A stretch of 64,000 bases of DNA. Source: Bacillus sp. T3. GTDB taxonomy: Bacteria > Bacillota > Bacilli > Bacillales > Cytobacillaceae. The position numbers were made by a program, and so were the translations under genes. The notes beneath the pieces were generated by a model that saw nothing but the letters and a program-made list of their open reading frames with translations, did no database searches and had not been told where the DNA came from. Where the stretch lies: assembly GCF_033449965.1 (NCBI RefSeq), contig NZ_CP137761.1, forward strand, positions 3,968,001 through 4,032,000, read 5' to 3'. Positions 19,166 to 28,805 of the stretch are shown in pieces; positions within the stretch are counted from its first letter, which is position 1, and each line of letters begins with the position of its first letter.

Positions 19166-20711
19166 TTACTTTCCCTGTAAAATGTTTTGTCTTAACGCTC
19201 TTCTTAGTATTTTGCCAGTCGTATTTTTGGGAAGCTCTGTTAAAAACTGGATTGTTTTTGGGATTTTATATTTTGCTAAGGACTCTTGACAATAGGTAAT
19301 AAGATTCTCTTCTGTTAGGAATGGATTTTTACTTACAACAAAACATTTTACTTGTTCACCAAATTCAGGGTCTGGAACGCCAAGAACAGCGACTTCAACT
19401 ATGTCCAGATGGTTATATATCACTTCTTCAACCTCGCGTGGATATACATTGTAGCCACCGACAACAATCATATCCTTCTTCCGATCAACAATATAAAAAT
19501 AGCCCTCCTCATCCTTTCTTGCTAAATCACCTGTATATAACCATCCATTGCGAATCGTAGCCTCCGTTTCTTCAGGCATTTTATAATAGCCTTTCATAAC
19601 GTTAGGCCCTCGGACAATCAGTTCTCCAACCTCGCCAACTGGTAACTCCTCCCCTAATGGGTTGACAACTTTATTTTTCACATTCATAATCGACGTTCCA
19701 ATCGAACCAGGTTTTCTAGGGCGATCTACCGGATTGAAGCAGGTAACAGGTGAAGCCTCAGAAAGACCATAACCTTCAGAAATGACAACTTGAAATTTCT
19801 TTTCAAAATTTTGAAGCAAAGCAACCGGCATAGATGCTCCACCGGAAATACATAAACGCAAGGAATGGAGATCGGCAGGATCACCGTCAGGATATTGCAG
19901 TAAAAATGAGTACATCGTCGGCACCCCAGCAAAAATGGTTGGCTTGTACCTTTTTGCTAGTGAAAAAACCTCTTTTGGACTGAATTTTGGCTCAATTAAT
20001 AAAGTACCACCACACATTAATGGTGCATTTAAGGCAACGGTTAAGCAAAACACATGAAACATTGGCAGGACCGTTATGATGCGATCTTCTTCGTTCATTC
20101 GCAAATATTTTCCAGGTATCTCTTGCATTTCGATATAAATTTTGATGAGTTAGCATTGCTCCCTTTGGTTTGCCTGTCGTTCCTGAGGTATATAAAATAA
20201 CGGCTGTTTCATCACTATCAAGCTGAGGCCATGAAAAATCTGACACGTCTATATTCATAACACCTGAAAGCGATTTCATTTTTTCGTTATTGATTTTGAC
20301 AGGAGGCTCATTATCGATAGTTGCTTCGCAGATGATAAAGTGCTGAATTGACGGTAGAATTGTATCTATTTTTTCAACTAATGGAAGTAAAGGCTCTGCA
20401 GCAATAACAGCCTTAACATCCCCATTCATCACGATATAGCTAATTTCGTCAGGGGTATAAATGGGATTGATGGGTATAGCAGTAGCTCCAACGCGCAGAA
20501 CACCATATAGACTGATAATAAATTGAGGGGAATTTCCTAATAATAAAGCGACGTGATCTCCTTTTTTGATGCCTAAGCTTTGAAGACCTGCTGCAAATTT
20601 TGTAATAGAAGCGTCTAACTCTGCGTAGGAACATGATTGGCCATTAAAGATGTAAGCAGTTTTTTGCGGAAGATTCTTCGAAATTTCATGCAATTGCCAG
20701 CTTAAATTCAT
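19166..20711 (-). CDS. lcfB: Long-chain fatty acid-CoA ligase (one-base frameshift)
   Basis: This is an AMP-forming acyl-CoA synthetase that activates fatty acids for beta-oxidation or incorporation. It has the P-loop-like YTSGTTGKPKGAMLTH, the GYGLSEASPV motif, the hinge/ATP motif YTGDLARKDEEGYFYIVDRKKD, and the catalytic lysine region TGKILRR. The ATG at 20711 follows GGGAGAAGG. The frame breaks at 20112-20116 where the coding strand reads CCTGG; CCGG restores N-A-R-D-T-G-K-Y-L-R-M-N and a protein of about 514 residues. The name LcfB (YhfL) rests on its place next to lplJ, yhfI and yhfH, as in B. subtilis. Confidence 0.85.
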
Positions 20712-20913
20712 TTCCTTCTCCCCTTTACCCATATACATTTATGAATGGCGATTCATTCATTTTGAAAATTGTAAATTTTCTAAATACATCATAATACATT
20801 CCGATACCACATTCAAGAAAATAAATCTATATTCTGTGTTTTAATCATTTTATTACGCCTTTACGAACTAATTATTCTGTTTTATCCAAAATAAAATAAG
20901 ATCCTCCCACTAA

Positions 20914-20938
20914 AAAAAACGGTGCATTTGCACCGTTT
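20914..20938 (-). terminator. lplJ terminator
   Basis: The stem AAACGGTGC/GCACCGTTT with a T tract on the minus strand lies just past the lplJ stop. Confidence 0.75.
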
Positions 20939-20948
20939 CTTATCTCAA

Positions 20949-21938
20949 TTAATAAAGTAATTGAACGAATTCTTCTTTCGTAATATTCCCAAAGAAATGT
21001 TTAATTTCTATTTCAGAAAGCGCATCCTCGATTGCCTTCTTTTCATAGTTTATTCCAGTAAGCAGTCTTTCAATATCACACACATTTCCGACCCCAAAGA
21101 AATCCCCAAATATTTTGCACTGTTCAATTTGGCCCTTATGAACCTCAAGGCGAATATCAATTTGTCCTATTGGGAAGCGATGCGAATGCTGCAAATTAAA
21201 TTTTGGTGATTTGCCATAATTCCAATCCCAATTTTGATACCGTTCCTTAGATAGCTGATGAATCTGCTCCCAATCATCATCTGTTAAGACATATTCAGGA
21301 ATTTCTTTGTCTGTTCCGAATATACTTTGCAAAAGTTTTAAGCGAAATTCCTCAATCGTGATTTTGTTTGATAAAAATTCAAAGATATTTGCAACACGAC
21401 TGCGAATCGATTTAATTCCCTTTGATTCAATTTTGTCCTTTTTTACCTTTAATGCGGAAACAACACTGTCGATTTCCGAATCAAACATTAGCGTTCCATG
21501 ACTAAACATTCTTCCTTTAGTCGAGAATTGAGCATTACCAGAAATTTTCCGCCCTTCAACAACAAGATCATTCCTACCACTTAATTCTGCATTCACACCA
21601 AGCTGTTGAAGCGCCTCAATCACTGGTTGTGTAAACTTCAAGAAATTATGAAAACTCTCGCCATCATCCTTCGTGATAAAGCTGAAATTCAAGTTACCTA
21701 AATCATGATAAACAGCTCCACCTCCTGAAAGACGACGCACGACTTGAATTTCATTTGCTTCGACATATTCTGTGTTGATTTCCTCAATCGTATTTTGATT
21801 TTTCCCAATAATAATCGATGGAGAATTTATGTAAAACAATAAATACGTTTCATTAATATCTAAATTTTTTAAGGCGTACTCTTCAATCGCTAAATTGATC
21901 CGAGCATCTGTAATTCCTTTGTTATCAATAAATAACAT
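20949..21938 (-). CDS. lplJ: Lipoate-protein ligase LplJ
   Basis: LplJ activates free lipoate with ATP and attaches it to the lysine of lipoyl domains (E2 subunits, GcvH). The catalytic domain shows RRLSGGGAVYHDLGNLNFSF, GRNDLVVEGRKISGNAQ with the conserved lysine, and HGTLMFDSEI. The C-terminal accessory domain follows. The ATG at 21938 is preceded by GGGAG; a few upstream codons from a GTG at 21947 are less likely. Length is about 329 residues, normal for the family. It lies downstream of yhfI on the same strand, 25 nt away. Confidence 0.9.
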   Translation of the reverse strand: MLFIDNKGITDARINLAIEEYALKNLDINETYLLFYINSPSIIIGKNQNTIEEINTEYVEANEIQVVRRLSGGGAVYHDLGNLNFSFITKDDGESFHNFLKFTQPVIEALQQLGVNAELSGRNDLVVEGRKISGNAQFSTKGRMFSHGTLMFDSEIDSVVSALKVKKDKIESKGIKSIRSRVANIFEFLSNKITIEEFRLKLLQSIFGTDKEIPEYVLTDDDWEQIHQLSKERYQNWDWNYGKSPKFNLQHSHRFPIGQIDIRLEVHKGQIEQCKIFGDFFGVGNVCDIERLLTGINYEKKAIEDALSEIEIKHFFGNITKEEFVQLLY

Positions 21939-21963
21939 TTTACACACTCCCTTATGTATAGAG

Positions 21964-22698
21964 TTAAATGTCTACAACCATATCTTGAGCAGCCAATACA
22001 ATCGCACCCGCGTAATGCTGTGAGGCTTCCATAACAAGCTGCTGTAAATCTCCGAAATGCGGAAGATGGGTAAGGATCAGTTTCTTCACATTAGCTTGTG
22101 CGGCTAGAGTGCCGGCATCGAAGCTTGTCATATGCCCTGCCCCTTTTCCATTCATGTTGCCAAATAGGTTACATTCACATAACAGCAAATCGGCGTCCTT
22201 GCTAAAGTCGATTAGTTCTTCTTTAAACGCTGTATCAGCTGTATACACGAATACCTTTTGATCTGCTTCGATTCTCATCGCATAGCATGGTACAGGATGC
22301 TCTGTTCGTAAAAAGCGAATCGTAAGCGGCCCAACATTAATGGTTGCTTTCGGGTCATAAGCAACACCATTTGTTATGTTTTTATAGGTAAGCTTTGAAA
22401 ACTCCAGGCTGTTTAAAGCATGTCCATATATAGGTAAGCACGGTACTTGATTACCCAAAAATCCTTGGATTAAAAGCGCATGCTGAAGTACACCAATATC
22501 AGCTATATGATCCGCATGATAATGGGACAGGATCAATCCATTTAGTTCTTCTGGCTTAATTAAGTTCTGAAGCTTGGATAAAACCCCGCTCCCACAATCA
22601 ACGAGTAAATTGTATCCATTTTGCTTAAGCAGATACCCTGAGCTTGCTTCATTTGCTTTTGGATAACCACCCCAACAACCAACAATTGATAGTTGCAT
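21964..22698 (-). CDS. yhfI: YhfI metallo-beta-lactamase-fold hydrolase
   Basis: This metallo-hydrolase of the MBL fold has the signature LSHYHADHIADIG and later metal ligands in YTADTAF and LTHLPHFGD. The overall layout resembles RNase Z/phosphodiesterase-like members. No substrate is known. The ATG at 22698, preceded by GGAGG, starts MQLSIVGCWGG as in homologues (about 244 residues). It precedes lplJ in an apparent two-gene unit and is divergent from yhfH. Confidence 0.85.
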   Translation of the reverse strand: MQLSIVGCWGGYPKANEASSGYLLKQNGYNLLVDCGSGVLSKLQNLIKPEELNGLILSHYHADHIADIGVLQHALLIQGFLGNQVPCLPIYGHALNSLEFSKLTYKNITNGVAYDPKATINVGPLTIRFLRTEHPVPCYAMRIEADQKVFVYTADTAFKEELIDFSKDADLLLCECNLFGNMNGKGAGHMTSFDAGTLAAQANVKKLILTHLPHFGDLQQLVMEASQHYAGAIVLAAQDMVVDI

Positions 22699-22799
22699 GC
22701 TCTTGCCTCCAGTCGCCATTTCTATTTAAAGTTCACAGTATTACTATACTCGATTACGCCCATTTTTTACATTTTAACTAAATTGTTTTAAAACACATA

Positions 22800-22828
22800 T
22801 TGACTGTTGATTTGTGTTATACTACAAT
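22800..22828 (+). promoter_or_regulatory. SigA-type promoter of yhfH
   Basis: TTGACT (22800-22805) and TACAAT (22823-22828) with a 17-bp spacer, about 55 bp upstream of the yhfH ATG. Confidence 0.7.
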
Positions 22829-22883
22829 CAAACTAACATTTCAAATATTCACACATTTTCAATCAAAAAGGAGGATTTTCACC

Positions 22884-23015
22884 ATGCTAGAAAACGCCTT
22901 AGAATTTTTCAGAAATTTACCACCGAAAAACTGTACTGAATGCGGTGATGTGATTGAAGAGCAACATGAATGTTACGGTAACAAATGTGAAAAGTGTTTA
23001 AGTGTTACAGCCTAA
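22884..23015 (+). CDS. yhfH: YhfH zinc-ribbon-like microprotein
   Basis: This is a 43-residue protein with five cysteines (NCTECG, then HECYGNKCEKC), which looks like a small metal-binding knuckle. The sequence LENALEFFRNLPPKNC matches the YhfH family of Bacillus, which has no known function. The ATG at 22884 has a strong AAGGAGG 8 nt upstream; longer in-frame translation back to 22800 runs through the promoter and is not real. It is monocistronic with its own promoter and terminator. Confidence 0.88.
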   Translation: MLENALEFFRNLPPKNCTECGDVIEEQHECYGNKCEKCLSVTA

Positions 23016-23051
23016 ACTTCTAATTGGATATCTACCATTACTTTCTTATAA

Positions 23052-23082
23052 AAAATCACCCCAAAAAATTGGGGTGATTTTC
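23052..23082 (+). terminator. Terminator between yhfH and yhgE
   Basis: A perfect 10-bp stem (AAATCACCCC/GGGGTGATTT) flanked by A and T runs on each side serves both convergent genes. Confidence 0.8.
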
Positions 23083-23084
23083 TG

Positions 23085-25288
23085 TTACTCAGTTAATGTT
23101 GCTGCTGAGAAACGTCGCTTATGCATCATGGTGAAATAAGAAATCGTACCTGTAATAAAGGCAAGGATATACAAGCCTAAAATGACAACATTTTGCCACA
23201 AGCTCGCAAAATCTCCGCTTGAAATGACATCTTTAAATCCTTTAACACTGTAGGTCATCGGTAAGAATGCATTAAAGTGTTGAAGAAAATCTGGTATCAA
23301 TTCCAGCGGGAAGGTTCCTGCACTGGTTGTTAATTGTAAAATCAAGATAATAATCGCAACAAACCGTCCAGCATCCCCTAACGATGTAACTAACATCTGT
23401 ACTAACGTGATAAAAGTTAGACTTGTTACAATGGCAAAGAGAAGAAATAACGGGATATTTTGAACCTCAATCCCTAAACCAACTACTATAACCAATACGG
23501 CAAGTAACGCTTGGATGATCCCTATGACAGAAATAACAGCAAATTTACTTAAGAACCAGCTGAAGGCATTTTTAGGTTTGCCAACTGATTCACGTAATGG
23601 GAAGACGATTGAAAGCAATAATGCACCAACAAATAGGCCGAGTGAAAGAAAATAAGGTGCAAATCCAGTCCCATAATTCGGTACTTCATTCACTTTTTCA
23701 TTTTTCACCTCAACGGGTGCAGCCATCATATTATAGGTCTTGTTAGAGCCGTGAACTGAGGCAGTTTGCTCTGCCCCCTCAGCTAATTTTGATGCTAATT
23801 CCTGTGAACCATTCGTCAGTTTTTCATTTCCATCTACTAGTTGTTGTGATCCAGCTGCTAATTTGCCAGCACCATCAACTATTTTTGTCGTTCCATCAGC
23901 AAGCTTCGTCACACCATTAGATAATTCATCCGAACCTTGTGCTAGAGCTTTAGAACCGCTACTTGCTTGAGCCAATTTTTCATTAAACAATTTCATTCCA
24001 GCAATGAATTTCTCCTGTCCAGTCACAATGGTGTTAGCACCGGTTTCCAACCTGACACTTCCGTCAGAGATTTGACCGATTCCAGATTGTAGAAGTTTTT
24101 GTCCTGCCGCAAGATTTCCTAACCCTGTTGATAAATTTTCTCCTCCAGCAGCAATGCTTCCAGCAGCACTTGCAAGTCCTGCATTGCCAGCAGATAATTG
24201 CTTTGTACCATCCGATAGTTTTGTTAAAGTCGTACGTAAGGCCTCCTGCTGTTCAGGTGGCAACTGGCTTATAATCGGCTGCAATTGCTGCTCTAGCCCT
24301 TGAACACCTAAATTTATTTGTTTAGCAGAATCGGATGCAGTTTGCGCACTTGTCTGCCATTGTTGTAATGAAGAAGTTAATTTTTGCTCACCTGTTTGCA
24401 GTTGTTCCGTGCCAGCTATCAACGCAGGAATTTTTGCCTCAACCTGCTCCAGTCCTGATTTCGATTGCGATAAACCCGCAGCAAGTTCACTCTCACCTGT
24501 TAAAAGCTGCTCTGAAGCAGTTTCAAGCCGCTTATGCCCTTCCCCAAGCTCTGATAATCCACCAGAAAGGGTGTTAACACCTGTTGCCAATACCACGGAA
24601 CCAGCATTTGCCTTGTTTATTCCAGTTTGAAACTGTAGTGATTTCGCTGCTAATTCTGATAATGATGATGATAAAGTTTCAGAACCACCCTGTAACTCTT
24701 TTGCACCCTGGGCTACTTTCCCAGCGCCATCACTAGCCTGATCCATTCCGTCGGAAATTTCGCCCACTTTATCAAACAATGTTTGTGCATATGTTTCTGA
24801 TACCTTTTCAGCAACAGATGCTTTTATTTTTCGATTGCTGTTCCACCAATTTGTGAAGAGAGAAAGTTATAACTCTCGTTTGGTACATAAACAAGCTTTA
24901 ACTTTTTCGGATCCTTCTCGAGCAAAGTCGTTGCATTTTCTGAAAAGTCACTTGGTATATCTATTAACAAATAATATTTTTGCTGTTTTAGTTCATCTAA
25001 GGCTTTCGATTTTTCATTTACTATATGAAATTGAAACTCAGCACTTTCCTTAAGCTTCTCAGTCAAATCTTTTCCTAAATTAATCTTTTTACCATCAAAG
25101 CTTGCGCCACTGTCTTCATTGACAACTACAACTGGAAGATCCGCTAAGCGTTCATATGGATCCCAAAATGCCCAGAGAAACATTCCAGCGTACAAAACAG
25201 GGATGAATAATATTGCAATCACAGGAATTAGCAGCTTTTTATTACGAAGTATCGCAAGCCATTCTCCCTTAATTAAATTCCCTTTCAA
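23085..25288 (-). CDS. yhgE: YhgE/Pip family membrane protein (one-base deletion)
   Basis: This is a large ABC-2-like membrane protein related to the phage infection protein Pip and YhgE. One N-terminal helix is followed by a long extracytoplasmic stalk of repeated 7- and 14-residue units rich in L-x-x-G patterns (ELQGG, QLSAG, QLVDG), which predict a coiled coil. About five C-terminal helices end the protein. The TTG start at 25288 follows GAGGAGG. The frame is lost in a poly-A run near 24829-24833; one added A restores I-E-K-I-K-A-S-V-A-E-K (span 3n+2). The full protein is about 734 residues. It is paired with the TetR regulator yhgD. Confidence 0.86.
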
Positions 25289-25311
25289 GTTAAAGCCTCC
25301 TCAAATATCTT

Positions 25312-25340
25312 ATTGACCATTTTGTTCATTTAGTCATTTT
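25312..25340. promoter_or_regulatory. Operator-like dyad upstream of yhgE
   Basis: TTGACCAT and TTTAGTCA half-sites form an imperfect dyad 25 bp upstream of the yhgE start. It resembles the better palindrome upstream of yhgD (25966-25992), so both may be YhgD sites. Confidence 0.5.
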
Positions 25341-25368
25341 ATCGCAAAAGAAAAGACTATCTAGTCTC

Positions 25369-25944
25369 CTATTTAGATAATCCTTTCACGATATATCTTT
25401 CAAATAGTTTTGCTATTTCTTCCTTTGATAGTGGTACGTGCCTTTTTTCCCAATCAAAAATCAAGGCAATGTACATTTTAATAATAATAAACGCAGTTAT
25501 TTCCGGGTCACAGCTCTCTATTTCCTTTCTTTCTACCCCAATGATCAGCTTTTCCTTAATATAGCTAATAATGGTTTGCTCAACCTTCGCAATCACTTCT
25601 TGAACTGCCAGTGTCCCCATTTCCCTTTCTTCCTGAAAAAGCTTGATCATCAATTGATGCTGACTACGAAATTCAATCATTTTGAACAGAGCACGATGCA
25701 GATTTTCATGGAAATGAAGCGCTGGATCGATTGCTTCATCTGCTGCTGCTTTCATTTCGAAAATTAAACCTGAAATAATTTCATCAAACAGCTCTTCTTT
25801 ATTTTTAAAAAAGGTATAAATCGTTCCTTTCCCAACGTTGGCCAATTTGGCGACTTGGTCCATTGTCGTTGCCTTAAATCCAAATAAAGAAAATGATTTT
25901 GTCGCAGCCTCTAGTATCATCTGTTTTCGATTTACTCCCAACAC
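25369..25944 (-). CDS. yhgD: TetR-family regulator YhgD
   Basis: This is a 191-residue TetR-family repressor. The N-terminal helix-turn-helix is clear (FSLFGFKATTMDQVAKLANVGKGTIYTFFKNKEEL), and the C-terminal ligand-binding half is divergent as usual. The gene lies directly upstream of yhgE on the same strand, the same pairing as in B. subtilis, so yhgE is its likely target. Matching dyads upstream of both genes suggest auto-control as well. The ligand is unknown. Confidence 0.88.
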   Translation of the reverse strand: MLGVNRKQMILEAATKSFSLFGFKATTMDQVAKLANVGKGTIYTFFKNKEELFDEIISGLIFEMKAAADEAIDPALHFHENLHRALFKMIEFRSQHQLMIKLFQEEREMGTLAVQEVIAKVEQTIISYIKEKLIIGVERKEIESCDPEITAFIIIKMYIALIFDWEKRHVPLSKEEIAKLFERYIVKGLSK

Positions 25945-25965
25945 TGCACCTCTTTTCTTGATAAA

Positions 25966-25992
25966 AATGACCAGATGAACAATTTGGTCATT
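25966..25992. promoter_or_regulatory. Operator-like palindrome upstream of yhgD
   Basis: Half-sites AATGACCA (25966-25973) and TGGTCATT (25985-25992) are perfect complements, centred 35 bp upstream of the yhgD start. Spacing and symmetry suit a TetR dimer. Confidence 0.6.
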
Positions 25993-26077
25993 CGGTATGA
26001 AAATAATTTATCAAATAACAAATGAAATTGCAAGTAAAAAAAGCAAAAGCACCCTCCAAAACTTTATACCATTTCCA

Positions 26078-26122
26078 CTTACAAAAAAAGCAACTGCTTA
26101 AGAAACAGTTGCTTTTTGTAAG
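26078..26122 (-). terminator. hemY terminator, overlapping the gene's 3' end
   Basis: An inverted repeat (CTTACAAAAAAAGCAACTG and its near-complement) uses the last codons of hemY as one arm; the T tract is past the stop. Confidence 0.7.
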
Positions 26123-27525
26123 TATTGAAGCACTTTCTTGACTGCTGCCTCTGCTTGGTCAATACAATCGGGCACACCAATTCCTTGATAGGAGCTTCCG
26201 GCAAGAAAAATGCCTGGTAGCTCTTCTGCCATCATTTCCGTAACTGAATCTATTCGTTTCTGATGGCCGACTGTGTATTGTGGCATCGAATCCTTCCAGC
26301 GTGTCACTACGGATAATTCTGGTTTTTCTGTTATGTCCATTGTTTTGTTTAAATCATCTAGGACAATATTTATTATCTCATCATCTGACAAGTCAACAAT
26401 TGTCTCATGACCTGGTCTCCCAACATAGCAACGGAGTAAAACCTTACCCTTCGGTGTACTGTGCGGCCATTTTTTATGTGTCCACGTACAAGCTGTGATT
26501 GAAAAGTCACTATTTCTTGATACAACGAAGCCTGTCCCATTTATGTCCTTTTTTATCGCCTTTTCGGGAAATGCAAGGGCGACAGTAGCGACCGAGGTTG
26601 CAGGGACATCTTTAAAAACAGAGAAATAATTGTATTTAGAAAAGATCGATGATGCGGTAAGATGCGGAACGGCCACAACAACACTGTCAGCCATGATTCT
26701 TTCTCTACTATTTAACTCTATCTCATATTCCTCTCCAGCTTTTGTAACCGCCTCGACACGGTAGCCCTTAATGACAGATTGTGGTTGAAGCTTCGATTCG
26801 ATTGCTTCGACAAAGGATTGCAAACCTGTTTCAACAGTTAAGAAAACCCCCTTTTTCTTCGAAGAGCCTTCCGTGCTTTTTGACTTTTGCGGTGATGTTT
26901 TTCTCATTCCAAGAATTAAACTGCGGTATTTTTGCTCCACCTGATAAAACTGTGGAAATGTAGACATTAAGCTAAGCTGATCAATATCCCCAGCATAGAT
27001 TCCCGATAAGAGAGGTTCAATTAAATTTTCCAATACCTCATCCCCCAACCGGCGCCTAAAGAAATGTCCTAGTGACTGATCCTCCTTCATGCATGATCTC
27101 GGGATCAGCAAATCAGCCGCCGCTCTCATCTTACCAGTTACTGAGAATAACTGGGTTGTGATAAAAGGACCTACTTCCGTTGGAATTCCCATAATCGAGC
27201 CACCTGGCATCGGGTATATCCGCTCATTTGCAAGAATAAAGGATTGACCTGCCGAATTGTTTACGAGAAGATGGTCTATTCCCACCTCCTTCGCAAGTCG
27301 CAAGGCACTCTGTTTCCGCTCGAGGAACGAATCAGGACCTCTTTCAATAACATACCCATCTTGAACAACCGTTTGTATTTTTCCACCGAGCCGATGAGAT
27401 GCTTCAATTAGCTTCACTTCAAAAGGTAGGTTATGTTCGGCAGCATGCTTTTGCAAGTAGTAGGCTGTTGCGAGACCTGTTATTCCGCCCCCAATAATAA
27501 CTACCCTTTGTTTTTTTTCTAACAT
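26098..27525 (-). CDS. hemY: Coproporphyrinogen III oxidase HemY (CgoX)
   Basis: This FAD enzyme oxidises coproporphyrinogen III to coproporphyrin III in the coproporphyrin-dependent haem pathway of Gram-positive bacteria. The N-terminal dinucleotide fold reads VVIIGGGITGLATAYYLQ, followed by EASHRLGGKI and ERGPDSFL. The C terminus has the second FAD block FLAGSSYQGIGVPDCIDQA. At 475 residues it has normal length and the frame is intact. It lies 28 nt downstream of hemH, so hemH and hemY are cotranscribed. Confidence 0.93.
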   Translation of the reverse strand: MLEKKQRVVIIGGGITGLATAYYLQKHAAEHNLPFEVKLIEASHRLGGKIQTVVQDGYVIERGPDSFLERKQSALRLAKEVGIDHLLVNNSAGQSFILANERIYPMPGGSIMGIPTEVGPFITTQLFSVTGKMRAAADLLIPRSCMKEDQSLGHFFRRRLGDEVLENLIEPLLSGIYAGDIDQLSLMSTFPQFYQVEQKYRSLILGMRKTSPQKSKSTEGSSKKKGVFLTVETGLQSFVEAIESKLQPQSVIKGYRVEAVTKAGEEYEIELNSRERIMADSVVVAVPHLTASSIFSKYNYFSVFKDVPATSVATVALAFPEKAIKKDINGTGFVVSRNSDFSITACTWTHKKWPHSTPKGKVLLRCYVGRPGHETIVDLSDDEIINIVLDDLNKTMDITEKPELSVVTRWKDSMPQYTVGHQKRIDSVTEMMAEELPGIFLAGSSYQGIGVPDCIDQAEAAVKKVLQYLQKATVS

Positions 27526-27553
27526 GGTAAAACCCTTCTTTTCAATAAATTCA

Positions 27554-28489
27554 TTAATGATCAGACAATTTTTTTAATACGACTGTAGCCATTGCATCAA
27601 TAAATTCCGGCTGAGAGTTTGGCATCTCTGGTCGATAATAGCTAGCACCTACTCTGTCTGTCACTGCCTTACATTCTGTATCATTGTCATATAGTACTTC
27701 TAAATGGTCAGCGACAAAACCAACTGGAGTGAAGACAAATGCTTTATAGCCCTCTTTTTCAAATAATTCAGAGGTTAAATCCTGTACATCAGGACCAAGC
27801 CAAGGCTCCGGAGTATTCCCCGCACTTTGCCAGCCAACTGTATAATTTTTTATTCCCGCTTCTGTTGCGATCAGATCTGCCGTTTCTTGAAGCTGTTCTG
27901 GATATGGATCGCCTAGTTGGACAATTTTTTCTGGAAGGCTGTGGGCTGAAACGATTAGCATCGCATGTTCTTTTTCCTCAACAGGCATTTGCTCAAATGT
28001 AGTTTTAACCTTGTTAGCCCAATAACCAATAAACTTTGGTTCCTGATACCAGCTTTCTACTGATACAATCGAAGGACCTCCAAGTTTTTCAGCCTCTTCC
28101 TGTGCTCGTCCATTATATGATTTTATACTGAAGGTTGAAAAATGAGGGGCTAGAACGATACTAACAGCTTCACTGATTCCATCTTCATACATTTGTTTAA
28201 CAGCGTCTTCAATAAAAGGTTCAATATGCTTAAGTCCTAAGTACATCTTAAACTCTATTTCATCTTGAATTATGTTCAAATGCTCTTCTAGCTTTTTTGC
28301 TTGGTCTAGTGTAATTCTAGCTAAAGGAGAAATGCCACCAATCGCTTCATAGCGATTCTTTAAATCCTCGAGCATTTCTGGTGATGGCTTTCGGCCACGA
28401 CGGATATGTGTATAGTACCGTTCAATGTCCTCTTCTCTGGTTGGTGTTCCATATGCCATAACTAGAAGTCCCATTTTCTTTTTGCTCAT
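27554..28489 (-). CDS. hemH: Coproporphyrin ferrochelatase HemH (CpfC)
   Basis: HemH inserts ferrous iron into coproporphyrin III. Typical blocks are LLVMAYGTPTREEDIERYYTHIRRGR, YEAIGGISPL, the catalytic histidine in VSAHSLPEKI, and a conserved acidic HLEVLYDND. The 311-residue length is normal for the soluble Firmicute enzyme. It is followed at once by hemY. A repeat and a probable hemE terminator lie between it and hemE, so hemH may also have its own promoter. Confidence 0.93.
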   Translation of the reverse strand: MSKKKMGLLVMAYGTPTREEDIERYYTHIRRGRKPSPEMLEDLKNRYEAIGGISPLARITLDQAKKLEEHLNIIQDEIEFKMYLGLKHIEPFIEDAVKQMYEDGISEAVSIVLAPHFSTFSIKSYNGRAQEEAEKLGGPSIVSVESWYQEPKFIGYWANKVKTTFEQMPVEEKEHAMLIVSAHSLPEKIVQLGDPYPEQLQETADLIATEAGIKNYTVGWQSAGNTPEPWLGPDVQDLTSELFEKEGYKAFVFTPVGFVADHLEVLYDNDTECKAVTDRVGASYYRPEMPNSQPEFIDAMATVVLKKLSDH

Positions 28490-28594
28490 TTGTCTCCACC
28501 TATTCTCTACTTTTATCTTCCTGTGTATTTTCCCAAAAAGTGAGGAATTTTACCAATAAAAAAACTTCTATTATTAATGCTTTGCTAAATTTGT

Positions 28595-28662
28595 CTGTTG
28601 ATTTCCGCTGCAGGTACTCCCTTTCCGCGGGGGAGTCTCGCACCTTCCGCTCCAATCAACAG
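28595..28662. repeat. Bacillus intergenic repeat, short form
   Basis: This 68-bp element starts CTGTTGATTTCCGCTGCAGG and ends CTCCAATCAACAG, so the ends are inverted. It shares both ends with the larger element at 58449-58707 and lacks that element's middle. It fills much of the gap between hemE and hemH. Confidence 0.7.
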
Positions 28663-28702
28663 CGTGCTCAAAAATCAACAGGGTCATTAACACAACCATT
28701 AT

Positions 28703-28779
28703 AAAAGAAGCCCCACAAAGTAGCTAAAGATTCTCCCTTAGGAAGAAAATCACTTAGGAACTAGAGGGGGCTTTCTTTT
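28703..28779 (-). terminator. Probable hemE terminator with a long loop
   Basis: Arms AAAAGAAGCCCC and GGGGCTTTCTTTT pair around a loop of about 50 nt, directly after the hemE stop on the minus strand. Confidence 0.5.
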
Positions 28780-28805
28780 AAAAAGTACTTCAATATGTTA
28801 AGTTA

